From Ridgeia piscesae (Eukaryota; Annelida; Polychaeta; Sabellida; Siboglinidae): a stretch of DNA of 64,000 nucleotides. The stretch lies in contig JAODUO010000940.1 in assembly GCA_025642075.2 (NCBI GenBank), positions 1 to 64,000 on the forward strand. Reading direction: 5' to 3'. Positions within the stretch are counted from its first letter, which is position 1; each line of letters begins with the position of its first letter. Shown here piece after piece: positions 23,640 through 35,544 of this stretch. The notes under the pieces were generated by a model. It made no database searches. It saw nothing but the letters and a program-made list of their open reading frames with translations, and had not been told where the DNA came from. A program made the position numbers and the translations under genes.

Positions 23640-26009
23640 AAACCAACGTAAATGTGTATTACATTAAAATAATATACACTGTTGAATGTTGAACTGAATA
23701 TATCTTGCGAATGGTGTACAGTTTTGAAATAAATTCCGAGCAAACATGCCTCGTCTGGAGATGCGAACTGAGAATAACCTTGAACTCACGGTCTAAAATA
23801 ACCTTGAACTCAGCAGCCAAAACGCACAAATGAATTGACGTGTTGCAGAAGGCGGTCAAATATTTATACTTATACTAATTGCGCTTCATCTTTCAATCAA
23901 TCCCAAAATTGAGATCGCACATTTACCATGCCGATTTATAATGCAAGTCACGGTGGTTCGAGGCTACTGCGATTCATACGCAGTTGACGAATTCGTGTAT
24001 TTGCGCACAAGTAAATGTTTTTTCGTAGACGTAGTGAAGAAAACATAACTGTTACTGTTAGACTGCCATTTCAGTATCATAATTATTGTTCGTCACCGCC
24101 CGATTCGTAAGCAATTTAATTGCCATTTACGAGCCGGCGAAGGCGTCACAGCGAACAGGCGCCTTCGCCGAAGCCACAACGAACTGGCAGGAGGCAAACA
24201 CGATTGATATCAGCGCAAACAAACATGGCTTTTTACCAAATTTACTTTGCCTAAAGTTAATTAAACACAATCAAAGGAATTGGTAACGTTTTAAACAAAC
24301 ACTTAAGAAATTACCACACAAACCAAGCACTGGTTACACAATAGACCGGTTTGAAAAACGATTTGATTGGTGCCGCCGGCAGAGCAGAAGCCAGGGGGAC
24401 AACAAACAACGAACTCAGCAACGCAGAAAAAATAAGTGACAGTTAATTACAGCGTTATTGTTAGCTGTAGCGCCAATTTCCCCCCTGACGGCAGAAATTT
24501 GTGGTCCACGATCGACCGCGTTATAGCCGATTCGCGTTATAGCGAGTCGCGTTATAGCGAGGCGCGACTGTATACAGTTTATATACATTATTATTATATA
24601 CCACAGTTTATATACATTATTTTTGAAGATTATTTATAATTTCCCTTAGTTTTCATAATCCTGATTGAAAACTAATATTACTTACCTGATGAAATTGTGC
24701 AGGTATATAAGTTTTTTGCGTAACAGCAAATGAAAATTACATGTTTTGGTTTTCATATTATCAAGAATGGACGCGGTGCGCAGGATCTCTGTTTCGTTCA
24801 CTTCTTTATTGACACACAAACAAGACAAGACCCTACAGCCAGACATCAGGACTATATTCTCATGCATCTTGCTCCCAAAGCATCAATGAAGCAATCATGC
24901 AAAGCAAATTATAATTTCTTTAAAAAACAAACCACCTCATGCCTTGGGTTCATTACTTGCTCTCCCCAAATCCCGCTATCTTCCGGCCGATCAAACTGCA
25001 GTGACACCTATTGTCACTGCTTATCAACACTAACCATTAATCACTAGGTGGTGTCACCGATCACTGAACAAGATATATATATAAATATAATAGCGTCATG
25101 GCAGTCCATGACAGTATTATGCCATATTTGTGCAAAAAAAAGATATTGACAAGTAAAATAAAACAAGGCTACAAATATGGGCATGGCTCCCATCTGTACC
25201 AAGTGTTGTATGAGTGACATATATTGGCCAGTCGAACACAAATCAAAACTTGCCATATTTTACAATTTAAACATACTTTCTTAATCTATAGTATAGCATT
25301 CAATTTGCGCAAATATATGACTTAAAAGGTTGAATTTTGGCAAAACACCACGGTTATATCATTGGCTAACATGCGTTTGTGAGAAGGTTGAATTAACCGC
25401 ATCTTCCAAGTTGCAGCTAATGATCTTTCATCTGTCCGGTCAAATAGCGTATGCTCAATGTTGGCTATTTGTCCCATAGTTATCTGGTCAGATAGTGTAT
25501 ATCCAAACATGATCTATTTGTCCGAGTTCCCTAGGCTATTCGACTATCCGGTCAAATAGCCACAGCATTTCCAATTATTTTGAAAAATCTACTGAAACAT
25601 GTCCTTTTTTATATCTTGCATAGACATATCTGAGGTACCTTAACTGTACACAAGAAATTTGTAGTTCGCTAGTTTTTGGGTTAGCTTTGCCTGAGGAATT
25701 ACAGCTGATCACGTCAATGGACGCTTTCAAAGCTTGTCTCAAAACGCACTATTTTAAACTAGTATATAAATGCATAATTACTGTTAATAGGTTATCTTTA
25801 TGGACTTGTGATGAACACCAAGACGGAGTGTGTGATGTTTCATAGTGTTGTTTGTTTGCAGAACACCAGGGCATAGAGCATAATGGATATTCTTTAACAG
25901 ATATTTTTTATTTGAAAACACATTTATGAGCATTGTTTCAATTATTTTATTTGACTAATGTGATTTATGTGATTTCACCTGCACTGCACTTGCTTTTATC
26001 ATTTTACAG
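23640..26009. other. Upstream region of the importin gene, no exon recognised
   Basis: Because 26010 follows a splice acceptor, an untranslated first exon and promoter should lie upstream, here or further left. I could not identify them. CpG-richer patches at about 23930-24200 and 24360-24560 are candidates. The second ends in a short GCGTTATAGC(C/G)GA(T/G)TC repeat (about 24519-24566, three units), resembling the end of a TA-type MITE. Confidence 0.3.
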
Positions 26010-26099
26010 GTAATGAATTCTCAAGTAAAAATGCCGGCACAGATGCAAGCAACTGAGAGTCGACGAAAGGCATACAAGAATACAGGCAAAGACACAGAA
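26010..26099 (+). CDS. KPNA2: Importin subunit alpha, first coding exon
   Basis: First coding exon of importin alpha, the adaptor that binds nuclear localisation signals and carries cargo into the nucleus with importin beta. The exon follows TTTTACAG; the ATG is at 26013 and gives 29 codons ending ...RRKAYKNTGKDTE at a GTCAGT donor. Importin alphas have a conserved KNKGKD-type string just before the RRRR cluster. Joining this phase-0 end to the phase-0 exon at 47031 gives the family spacing between KNxGKD and RRRR seen in human KPNA2. Further in-frame ATGs at 26031 and 26043 are possible starts. The donor GTCAGT is unusual but keeps GT. The match rests on one short motif plus exact phase and length, so it is likely but not proven; a transcript would settle it. 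Confidence 0.72.
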
Positions 26100-26977
26100 G
26101 TCAGTGTTACTGCGTAATTGTTTACATAAGTAACCCAATTGGACAGATTGTTTATTGGCTAAAAATATGCGTAAAAACATTGTAACTAAGTTGTGGTAAT
26201 TTCTGGACTAACCATAGATCTACCATCTTTCATGTTGTGATGGCATTTTAAGGTCTTATTTCATTGTCATGCATTTTCAAGGTATCGCCATGGAAAAAGA
26301 AATACATATGCCACTTGGTCACACCAGACATTAAAACTGCCTGTTTTTAATTTTATGTGCCCTAACTCTGTATTACATGGAAGAAGAAATGAATGTGCCA
26401 TAATGATGGGACGCAAATCGATTTGCAACCCATACCACATTAAATAGTTAACATGGAATAATTAAAAATAACTAATCCTTGTTGATCTTACATAATTTAT
26501 TAACAAAATTTAATTATTTTATTGATTAAAAATACTTTTAATTGGGTATGAGAATTAATATATGGCTAGTTATATTTTATATTCATCAGTCTTTTTTAAA
26601 CAGTTAATTACTTGAAATTCAATTAACAATTTTTTTAGTCAGATAGGAATAATTATGTTGGAAGTCACTGGTGAGTGGTCATTCACCATGACAACATTGA
26701 GCATATCAGAGAAGCTAAAATCCACTACCATTAGTACATTTTCAACTGTGACCAAGTTGACCCAGCTGCAGTTAGAAACAAATTATAAATTATAAAATTA
26801 TAACATTACGCTCATCTAAAATGTCAATAATTATTGGCCCAATTTTCTGTTACTTTCTTGGTTTGCTCAATTGCTGTTATTTTTTAAGCCTTAGTCTCAT
26901 GTATTATGACAATAACATTTCTGAGTCTGTTCTGCATTTTTCAAGATATGCTTCTACACTGAGGTGGTGATTTTTGC

Positions 26978-28908
26978 GTACGCGAGTCACAAAATTATAG
27001 ATTTTTAATTTTATACAGTAGCCTTTGGTAGTCTGAGACTGCCCATTATAAATCTCCTCGTTCTTTTTATAGCTTATTAAATGATACAAACTATATCCAT
27101 ATCTAGTGAATCTATACTGTGATATTGGACACTGAATATGTGTAACGCGAGTCACATGTAACGCGAGTCAGAAAAATAAGGTATTGTAACGCGAGTCACA
27201 ATGCATTTGTTAGATTTTTCTCACTTATTCTAAGACATTAATTTGTTGCAAAAGTATAATACAGACTGCAGTATTAATGTTTTCATTAATGATAATTCTG
27301 CCAAGAAAATAATTTTTTTACTAATATAACTCATAAGCCTTTTATGGTCCAGTTTATGTTCCTAAAAAATAAATTAATTACAAACAAAAGGGTTCAAATT
27401 AACTAGTTAGCTACGTACATTATCCCCACACATGGAGATGTGCTGAATGCATGCCAGACAATTTTTCTACTATTCAGATAAATGTGTTCATGTTTAATTT
27501 CCATTAAGTTTTTACATATTAAAATGTTTTGTTTTGCTAGATAGCAGTCAGTGTAGGAATTATTTAGTAAGATTATCTTCTTACCTGTATACCTAGATAG
27601 GTGAAAATATCAGCATGAATTAATGAAAGATGTTAAATTGGCGATGAAAATGGGTTTTTCATAAGAAGTTTAACATATTAATTGTTGCTCTCAAATAAAA
27701 CAACATTCAGAATTATTTCTTTTATGTTTATTGATAAACATTTGACATATTACTGGAACCGAGTTCAGGTTCTTTCTCGACATTCACCGCCGCTGAGAGA
27801 GAGTGAAAGAGACTTCTGAAGCTCTTTCCTTGTAGTAAATATAAAGATTACTGCAAACATCAGAATGAAATGAGTACAAAGAGCCATGAGGCAAAGAAGG
27901 CAAGGGAACAGAACCTGTCTTTGTCTAAGCAAAAGAATATGAAGAAAAAGAGGCAAGAGAATGTGAGGAATTGAGTAGCCAAATGTCGAGCCCTGAAAAA
28001 GGCAAGAGTAAATAACAATGCCAGTTGGCAAAAGCAACAACAAAAACAAAGAGACTGTTTTGGATCAGTCAATCTCACCAACTCTGAAAGGGAGGAAATC
28101 TGTCATGGGAAAACTGTACAGCACTGTGAGTTCAAATTGAGGCATCACCTGATCAAAAACAATCTTATCTATGACAAAGCCAGATGAACACAAAGGTGTT
28201 CTATGCTAGAAATAACATGTTTAGTTAGTTTTTATAATAAAACTTGCATGTAAGTGGTCTTGCAAAATAATTATAAAGGCAACTTTTATGAAAAACAATC
28301 ACCTTGTGTATTTCTTTTAAAACGATGAAATCTTTCTGGAATTAAAACCCCAAGTTCAAGTGTGCTTTACTTCCTTTAACCTATTAAAATATTGTATAAT
28401 TTTAATGTATTTTTTAAATGTAATATTGTGTGTTACCTAAATTACAGACTGAAAAATTGATTTCGCTCAAGCTAAATATGCATAATGACTTATCTGTGTT
28501 AATGGATTTCATGTAACGCGAGTCACAGTAATGCGAGTCACGCTGATTATCTAATATATTTGTATGTTATTGAGAACATTTCAAATCACTAATGCCATTT
28601 TTTGAAACCCTATTTATTTGTGTTTCACACAAGGGTATTCATTGTTTGCTATCATTTATACTTTGAGGAGAAACTTGCCATGTATCAAGTGACGTTTTTG
28701 GATTTTCCGTTTGCTGTAACGCGAGTCACGCTAAGATTAGATTCAAATAAAAATCATACTATGTAATCAAATTTTTATTTGTTGGTATCATTTAATACCT
28801 TATACCTTTAAGTTCCTCTATGCATAAGTTGAACTTTTAAAATACATTATTATCAGAGATATGTCAAAATAATGTTCATGGAATGGTCAAAATATGTAAC
28901 GCGAGTCA
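26978..28908 (+). repeat. Dispersed array of the 15-bp motif TGTAACGCGAGTCAC
   Basis: Eight copies, all in the same orientation, at 26978-26990 (one base short), 27141-27155, 27157-27170, 27185-27199, 28512-28526, 28527-28541 (AGTAATGCGAGTCAC), 28715-28729 and 28895-28908. They fall in two clusters either side of a broken Lys-rich frame (27831-28190). Spacings within the clusters (16, 28 and 15 bases, then irregular) are not codon multiples overall, so this is a DNA motif and not a protein repeat. Subterminal binding sites of a DNA transposon are the simplest explanation. Confidence 0.75.
27831..28190 (+). pseudogene. Broken Lys/Arg-rich transposon-type protein
   Basis: A frame after a possible acceptor (CTTTCCTTGTAG) reads KYKDYCKHQNEMSTKSHEAK, then further Lys/Arg/Gln-rich helix-prone sequence (KNMKKKRQENVRN). 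An in-frame TGA follows, and the frame resumes with VAKCRALKKARVNNN and continues to a TGA near 28190. Charged 'K-x-R-E-R-x-R-K-C-R-x-K-K' proteins of this type are abundant, mostly uncharacterised, transposon-linked proteins in molluscs and cnidarians; that comparison is from general recollection. It sits between the two motif clusters described for 26978-28908, which suggests they belong to one element. The hydrophobic open frame on the opposite strand is its shadow. Confidence 0.4.
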
Positions 28909-29004
28909 TGTGGAAATGCCCAACAGGCCTTTTTTGCAGCTGTCTTGATCTTGGCCTTCATGGCCTTTGCCCCCTTCTAACCAGTTCTGCTAAATGCATT
29001 AGCA

Positions 29005-29520
29005 GCTGCACACACCAGCCGATTTGGGTCACACACCTACCGACTAGTTGGCATAAAAGCAGTCGGTGTGTGTGCAACTTTACGCCAACTGTTGGTGTTA
29101 TTGCGCCGATTAAATGTTGAATCTGCAGTCGGCGTTAGATAAGGAGGTATCTGGTGACAACTTGGCACCGCAGGCGTATATCCGATGATGAATCGGCTGG
29201 TGTGCACATTTTTTTCATAACCCGACGGTCGGCGGTAATGTTTGCCAATAAGAAATCAGGGCCTTGATGTGATAAACCTCGTCATACCGAAGCCCGGTGT
29301 ATTTTTTAGTTTTCAAGCCTATGCTGACCATAAAGTTAACAGTTTTACTATTTTTACATTTTACCGACTTGGCGGTTAAAGGCAAAAAACGCAAAAGTGG
29401 TATATTATTTTTGTCCCATTCTCGCTTCCAATGGGATTCTCCATTTTATCTTGTGAAAAGCGCTACCGCTGGTGGCTCTGCTACTGGGCGCATAAATTAA
29501 AATCCTTACAAATCTGCAAA
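29005..29520. mobile_element. CACACACCAGCCGA-family element, copy 1
   Basis: Starts with TGCACACACCAGCCGATT at about 29007 and has AATCGGCTGGTGTGCA at about 29190, so the first 200 bp form a foldback unit with about 17-bp inverted ends. Similarity to the copy at 35545-36140 continues past this unit through GATAAACCTCGTCATACC and CTGGTGGC(T/G)CTGCTAC, for about 510 bp, so the mobile unit may be larger than the foldback. No intact gene. Confidence 0.8.
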
Positions 29521-30538
29521 GCAGTGCTAGCGGTGAACAACGTTTTTGAGGGTTTCATCGGGTGTGACTGATTACATTTCAAGATAATTGTTAACTGGAA
29601 CATAAATATAAGATTCTTTATATAAATTACAGTACGGCGCTACGCATTTCTTTGTTGGAACACTGGCCAAATGCTCAAGCCATTTCGTCGTGATGGCTGA
29701 TGGTGAAGCTCCCGTCTTCCTATATAAAATTTTTTTTACAGGATTGCCGTTTCACCTACCTTTGACAAATATCAATATGCCAGGTGTTTAATGTAGGTGG
29801 ACTGAAACACATCGTTAAATCCGTGGTCATTGGCAACCATTCCATAAAATAAGTGTGAAATTTATATTTTACGCAAATCTACGTACCGTATTGTCCCTAA
29901 TAGACGCACATGACCTAATAGATGCCCACCCCCTTTTTTAGATGTGAAACAATCCATAAACATGTATTTGAGTGACACAAAAATGCAACAGAGTAGATGC
30001 ACACTTATTAGCAAAGATGGCAACCCAGGCTAATGCTATTTGTAAATAACAATTGTTGGTAGGGCAACCGAACTGTTATTGGTGAGACTTTCGTAAGTAA
30101 ATATATGGTAAATGTAAATGCTTACCACAAAGAGGGCTTTTATTTTTTTATTTATGGTTCTATCAGAGTGAGGCCATCATGTGCATCAAGCAAATGGAAG
30201 ATTTGTTTACGCTGGATTAAATGCCGACTTTTCGCATAAATACGATGTCACTTATGTATTTTATTGCATCAATCAAGACACAATTACTACAAATTGTGCA
30301 AACGAATTTTAGTAGAGATGAAGTTGAGATTATTCATTTTAAAACTCCATTCCAGACGAATCGCCCGCGTGCGACTGGCATCAACCAACTTCGATAACAA
30401 GAATAAGTAATTGTCATATAAATTCTTATTCAAGCATATGTGTTTCAATTAATAAGCCTTGCTTTGATAAATCAGACAGTTGACAATTTGAATAATTGCG
30501 TATGTTATTGACTCATGGATCTATAGGGCAATTCCACA

Positions 30539-32015
30539 GTAACAGAATTACAATTCAAAATATTTGTTTTTTTATAATGGTTATATTTTCCCATTCAGCA
30601 TGTGCCTAGAAAAGAAACTTAAACATGATTTGAAGTCCACTACTCCCTATAAGTACCAGTAGTACCAGGTACTACCTATTAAGAAATGTAAAATAATTAT
30701 GAAATTATGGTTGTTTTAATTTTGGTAAAGGAATTACACAGAAAATGTGAACATCAATTTTTATTAAATGTCATGACATCGTCTGAAATCTGCAATCTAC
30801 CACGGCCAACAACTAGCATTAATAAATAGACATAAAATTATCTTGTATTGGACAGAATTTTACTCATGATATGTATACTGTTCTTTTATAGTGAACAGGT
30901 TTTGGTCGGTAACGGAATTACAGTTCTGATTATTTTTTGAATAAAACATCAAATAATATTTGATGCTAATTTTTTCTTTTCTGCAAGAATACAGAACACC
31001 ATAACTATAACTTCATAATGTTCTACTAAAAAAACAATTGTACTGGCCAATAATTGTACACACAGTACAGCAATGTATTTCACATTTAATTCAAAATAAG
31101 TCAAAAGCAGTTATTGAACTCCTGGTCAGGGAGGATGTTAATGTCACAATCTGTATCAGTTGAGGCAGTCAATATATCTTCAACATCAGGCCACACAAAT
31201 TTACATAATTCAACACACTTCAAGTAAATGTCATCTTAGTTAAATTGGTTTCCTGTTTTGTTTTTGGCAAGATCTTTTCTGTATGTATTCTCAAGGTTGA
31301 TTACCCATACTGTTGTCTTCTTGTCATCTTCATTATTTCTGTGTTTTACTTTTGAAGACGTTCCTTGTTGATTATTATTATTTGACATGGTTCTGTATAA
31401 CTATATTAACTATTACTACCCTCTGTGACTCTTTGCAACTGCTTATTGTTGGGAATTAGACTGATCTCATTCCAGTCATATGAACTTTATCATTTTTAAT
31501 TCAAACATGGCTTATTTGATGCATCCGTATAAAATATTCTGACAGGTCCTGGCAGCAACTTTGGTAAACTCATTTGATGCGATCACGTGATATCACTTCA
31601 GAGAACACTTGTAGTTATAGTCTTGGACAATAAATGTTAACCATGTGGTAAAGAAATACTGTGTAAAATTTCTTTGAAAGTCCATGAAAACATTCTGCAA
31701 CTGATCTTTGATAGATAATCTGCCTATCTTGTGTCCCAGTGCCTGTGCTGATCTCTAATGTACTTAGGCCCCTTTATTAGTTTCTTATGATTTATAGTGC
31801 AAGAAAAAAACCATGTAATTCTGTTATTGTAATTCCGTTACCAAGATACAATTCCGTTAGCATGATTCCCTCAAGATGAGAAAAGACGCACATTAATTGT
31901 GTAATCTCACCTATTCGTGGGTGTATCTAAATAAGAGAATTTCAAGTAAGTGGTAATTTTGATCATTTGTTGGCTCACAAAAACTTTTATGTACTTTTTC
32001 GGTAACGGAATTACA
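30539..32015. repeat. Dispersed array of the motif GGTAACGGAATTACA
   Basis: Seven copies with few changes. Plus orientation: 30539-30552 (GTAACAGAATTACA), 30724-30738 (GGTAAAGGAATTACA), 30908-30922 and 32001-32015. Minus orientation: 31814-31827, 31828-31842 and about 31847-31861, as TGTAATTCCGTTACC and variants. They flank a broken minus-strand frame (31101-31388). Spacings are not codon multiples. The layout parallels the TGTAACGCGAGTCAC array 2-3 kb upstream, but here copies occur in both orientations. Confidence 0.75.
31101..31388 (-). pseudogene. Broken small ORF inside the motif array
   Basis: On the minus strand an ATG at 31388 opens MSNNNNQQGTSSKVKHRNNE, then TTVWVINLENTYRKDLAKNK. 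An in-frame TAA falls after 50 codons, and the frame goes on with DDIYLKCVELCKFVWPDVED and an acidic tail (STDTDCDINILPDQEF) to a TGA at 31101-31103: 95 codons with one internal stop. The composition before and after the stop is protein-like, so this is probably a decayed gene of the element that carries the flanking motifs. Family unknown. Confidence 0.4.
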
Positions 32016-32499
32016 TAATAAATATATGAAAATGTGTGACTATCCATATCAAAATATGGCCTATGAAGTATAAGTTGCTTTCTGAATTTTGAATACATAC
32101 AGTATGATCTTTAAAAATCTGTAAAACAAAGGTAAATTAGTTCAGACGTAAGAGTAAGATAGGAGGGGTTTCTGTTCGCCTTTGTTTTTCCATTAACTTG
32201 ATTGCTAATAATTCACTCCATTAGAAATGCAATAAAAAAAATTGTGAACTGACGGCACAATTTTTTTACTTTGGCCTGAATATATTGCCTTATAGACTTA
32301 AAATGTAAAACTGACCTATCCCCACAGTTCCCACCATGCCATCCAATCACCGAGTCTCTCCTCTTCTTACTTGGCTCCTCCATTGTTTAAGTGATGCCTT
32401 CGCGAAGCTCCCTATTTATCAGTTTTATGAGCTTTAATGCGGTTTAATGTTTTTCTTTTCACCTCTGCAATACAATGACCACTTTTCAGTTGTATTTTT

Positions 32500-33070
32500 C
32501 TATTATTAGCCGTTTTTGGACTTCGCCATTTCAATTTGTAATGGCGGACGACTCACGAACACGCCACCGTCTGCACTAGACTCATGCACAGCGGCGATAA
32601 TCATCCGAACAAGTATCTCTTGTCACAGTATTACAGACAAGTACGACACTTGTTCACAGTGGACTGATTAAGTATGGAATGGAATAGTATAAACTCCGCT
32701 CCGTTTCAGTCTTTCAGAAAGCAGGCGCCTGACACATGTAACATTGCTACAACCGGCGCTATTACATGCGCATCCACAAGCGGGCTAGCCTACAGCTACA
32801 GCTTCTCGCCCTTTCTTGGATTTTCTCCGGAACCATACCCGGAGATGGTCCAAGACCGTTAGTACAGGTTGGAAGATATTCTCAACCGTCTTCGCGAACA
32901 GCCGATATTAGCGACGTTTCAACCATCGTTAGGGGTGCGAATAATCGGCCCTGTTGTGCTCCCTTTCCGGATACAAATTTTGTCAAGGCACTATTTGTAA
33001 TGCTATCTGCGTTGCGATTGGTTGCTGGAAGTAAACAAGCGTCACATGCATTTGACAGTGCGACCTATAT
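32500..33070. promoter_or_regulatory. CpG-richer patch with YY1-type sites
   Basis: TTCGCCATTT (about 32521) and AATGGCGGACGAC (about 32539) are oppositely oriented YY1-type strings. The CpG-richer patch continues to about 33070. Open frames on the plus strand (32674-33155) lack recognisable domains. A promoter is possible but there is no gene evidence. Confidence 0.25.
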
Positions 33071-33079
33071 AAAAACATT

Positions 33080-35285
33080 ACGCGCTGTTTTTCTGCCGCA
33101 TACAAGATCGTTAGAATCTAGGTGGAAAAACTGTATTAGTAGAATGAGAGGGTAAATAGCCGAAAATACGATATTGTTTCGATTATGATGCAGTGCTAAT
33201 AATTATTATCACATGCATTTATTTCATTTTTGTTACAACAATTTTATTTTCGCAATTAATTAGTCTCACTTGCTAATAATTATGACATGCATATATATAC
33301 CATTTATGTACATTTTCATTACATACATTTTATTTTCGCAATTAATTGTGCTCACATGCTAATAATTATTATGACATGCATTTAAAACAACATTTATTTC
33401 CATTTTTACTATATCAATTTAATTTTTACAGTCATTTCCAATAATCATACATGAAAATATAAAAGAAATGAAAATAAGCAATAAAAAAAAATTGCACAAG
33501 GCTAGCTTGTAAAGTACAATGTGATCATACAGAATATACAACTACATTAGTTGATGTAAAGAGTAAATTTTTACATGTAAAGTCCTTGCGAGAAGAGGAA
33601 AAGAAGAAGAAGAGGCAAGCACCACACATCCTCGCATATGTTGTGTCGGCAAACAATGCTTTGGCTAAAAAGCACTAAATTTATTGCATTGTGGACATTG
33701 TGTTTACCTCAATCAAATGTGTGTTTCATTAATTCCATTTCCACACCTAGAAAATATTATTTTTGGTAAATCATAACAGCGCTGTGGCAGTCTGCTTGTC
33801 GTTTATGTTCATTGTTGATATTGTGTGTATGTGTAGAATGAACGTATAGCACTGCAGCTTGCTATATACAACTATAAGTGTGTTGCAAATTCTCAACGTT
33901 TTACACTAGCAATATCTTTGTGGGGGAAAATAACAATATTTATTATTTATAAAGTGCAATATCCAAATATGCTCAAAGCGCTGTACAATAAAATAAAAAT
34001 CTATTTATTATGTGTTAAAACTAATATTAATAATAATAAATACAACTGTAAAATTAACTTTCAGATAAAACAATACAATTAACGATGATGAGTAAAATAA
34101 ATAAATAAAACTAAAACTGTTTACATGCAAAATCACATACTAAGCGATGGCATATATAAGGTCAGTACATATGTGTGAAAATAAGATAAAATATTTGAAA
34201 CAATTTTTTTTAATGTCATTGAATACTTAAAATGTCAGCAGTAATATAGTTTGAAAATGTGTGTTTTTAGTGCCTTTCTGAAAGCCTTAGTTGCAGTGAA
34301 GTGAAATTACTTGTGATTTATAGCAATACTGTTCATTCATACAATGAGTGTGTTCTGATTGTTTTACAGCAATTGTGTTTACAATAGTATTATTGTATAA
34401 CTTGTATTGTTTGTCTTGGTAGATAATTTGCCTCTGTTGTACTTTTTGTTCGTGGCACTACAATATACTGTATATTTACTCATTGTACTTTACAAGCCAG
34501 CCTTGCATAAGTTAATGTTGAGTTGAATGATATTCATAAATATATTACATTTAAAAGTTAACACATTAAGCATTACTATTATTTCAACCTGACTCTTAAT
34601 GTCCAGTTATGAATATCGGTGATTCTCCAAATCATAATATTCATGATTATGTTTTGTATTGAATTATTAATTTTAAATGTCTACCAATAGATATTTTCTT
34701 GTCTATTTATTAATTATTAGTATTATCAATTGTCTGTTTGGAAATAAAAATGTCTTTACATATTTCTTCTTCAAGTAAGTAGTTGTATATAATGTATGTT
34801 CACATTGTACTTTACAAGCTAGCATTGTGCAAGTTACTTAATATTATAGGGTTTTACTGTTAATTTTTATTTCTTTTACATTTTCATGTATAACTTGTAT
34901 GAAATTGATTGGACATGACTACAAATTAAACAAATTTTAAAAAGTGGTTAAAATTAAAATAAATGTTTTAAAAGCATGTCATAATAATTACTGGCAAGGG
35001 AGCACAATTAATTGCGAAAATAAAATGTGTGTGATAAAAACGTAAATATATGTTTTAAATACATGTCATAATTATTAGCAAGTGAGATTAATTAATCACA
35101 AAAATAAGATTTATGTAATAAAAATGGAAATAATTTTATGTTTTAAATGCATGTGATAATAATTATTAGCACTGCATCATAATCGAAACAATATTGTATT
35201 TTTGGATATTTACCCTCTTATTTTATTAATACATTTTTTCCACCTAGATTATAATGATCTTATATGCGGCAGAACAACAGCACGA
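33080..35285. mobile_element. Foldback-type element with about 330-bp inverted arms
   Basis: 33080-33420 is the imperfect reverse complement of about 34955-35285; the two arms share CTGCCGCATA at the outer end, ATTGTTTCGATTATGATGCA and GTGCTAATAATTATTATCAC. Each arm contains about three degenerate tandem units of 80-90 bp, each with GCTAATAATTAT...ACATGCAT and TTTTCGCAATTAATT. Long inverted arms built of tandem units are the hallmark of foldback/Galileo-type elements. A further inverted pair, AGTACAATGTGATC (about 33515) and CATTGTACTTTACAAGC (34485 and 34805), lies inside. The interior has only a short charged remnant (LREEEKKKKRQAPH, about 33584-33680). Confidence 0.75.
33934..33992. repeat. 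SINE/LINE tail-like repeat inside the foldback element
   Basis: TTATTATTTATAAAGTGCAATATCC...GCTCAAAGCGCTGTACAATAAAA, the closest relative of the block at 11130-11195. This looks like the 3' end of a SINE or LINE inserted in the foldback interior. Confidence 0.5.
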
Positions 35286-35544
35286 CCTAGGCGTTTGACT
35301 GAACTGGCCGAACAAAAAATATTCTCGCCAGTTGGATTCCCAAAAAGAGAATCTGAGCAAAATACCTGGCAGTCCATATCTATGGACTTACGCCGACGGG
35401 CCCGGGCGGAAAACCAGTGACATTCCTCTGGATAGAACGGAGACGAGGCCGGACGCCCGGAGCCCGGGGGGGAGATTTACCCCGTTCGGCGCAGGTCACC
35501 GACCGAAGCCAATCAGAAACGGCCGCAGCCTTATGCTAAGCATA

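Noticed and set aside
27765..28049. Leu/Phe-rich minus-strand frame that looks like a membrane protein
   Set aside because: Antisense shadow of the Lys-rich coding remnant on the plus strand.
32674..33155. Overlapping open frames of 62 and 129 codons
   Set aside because: No domain or splice support; composition follows the CpG-richer patch.
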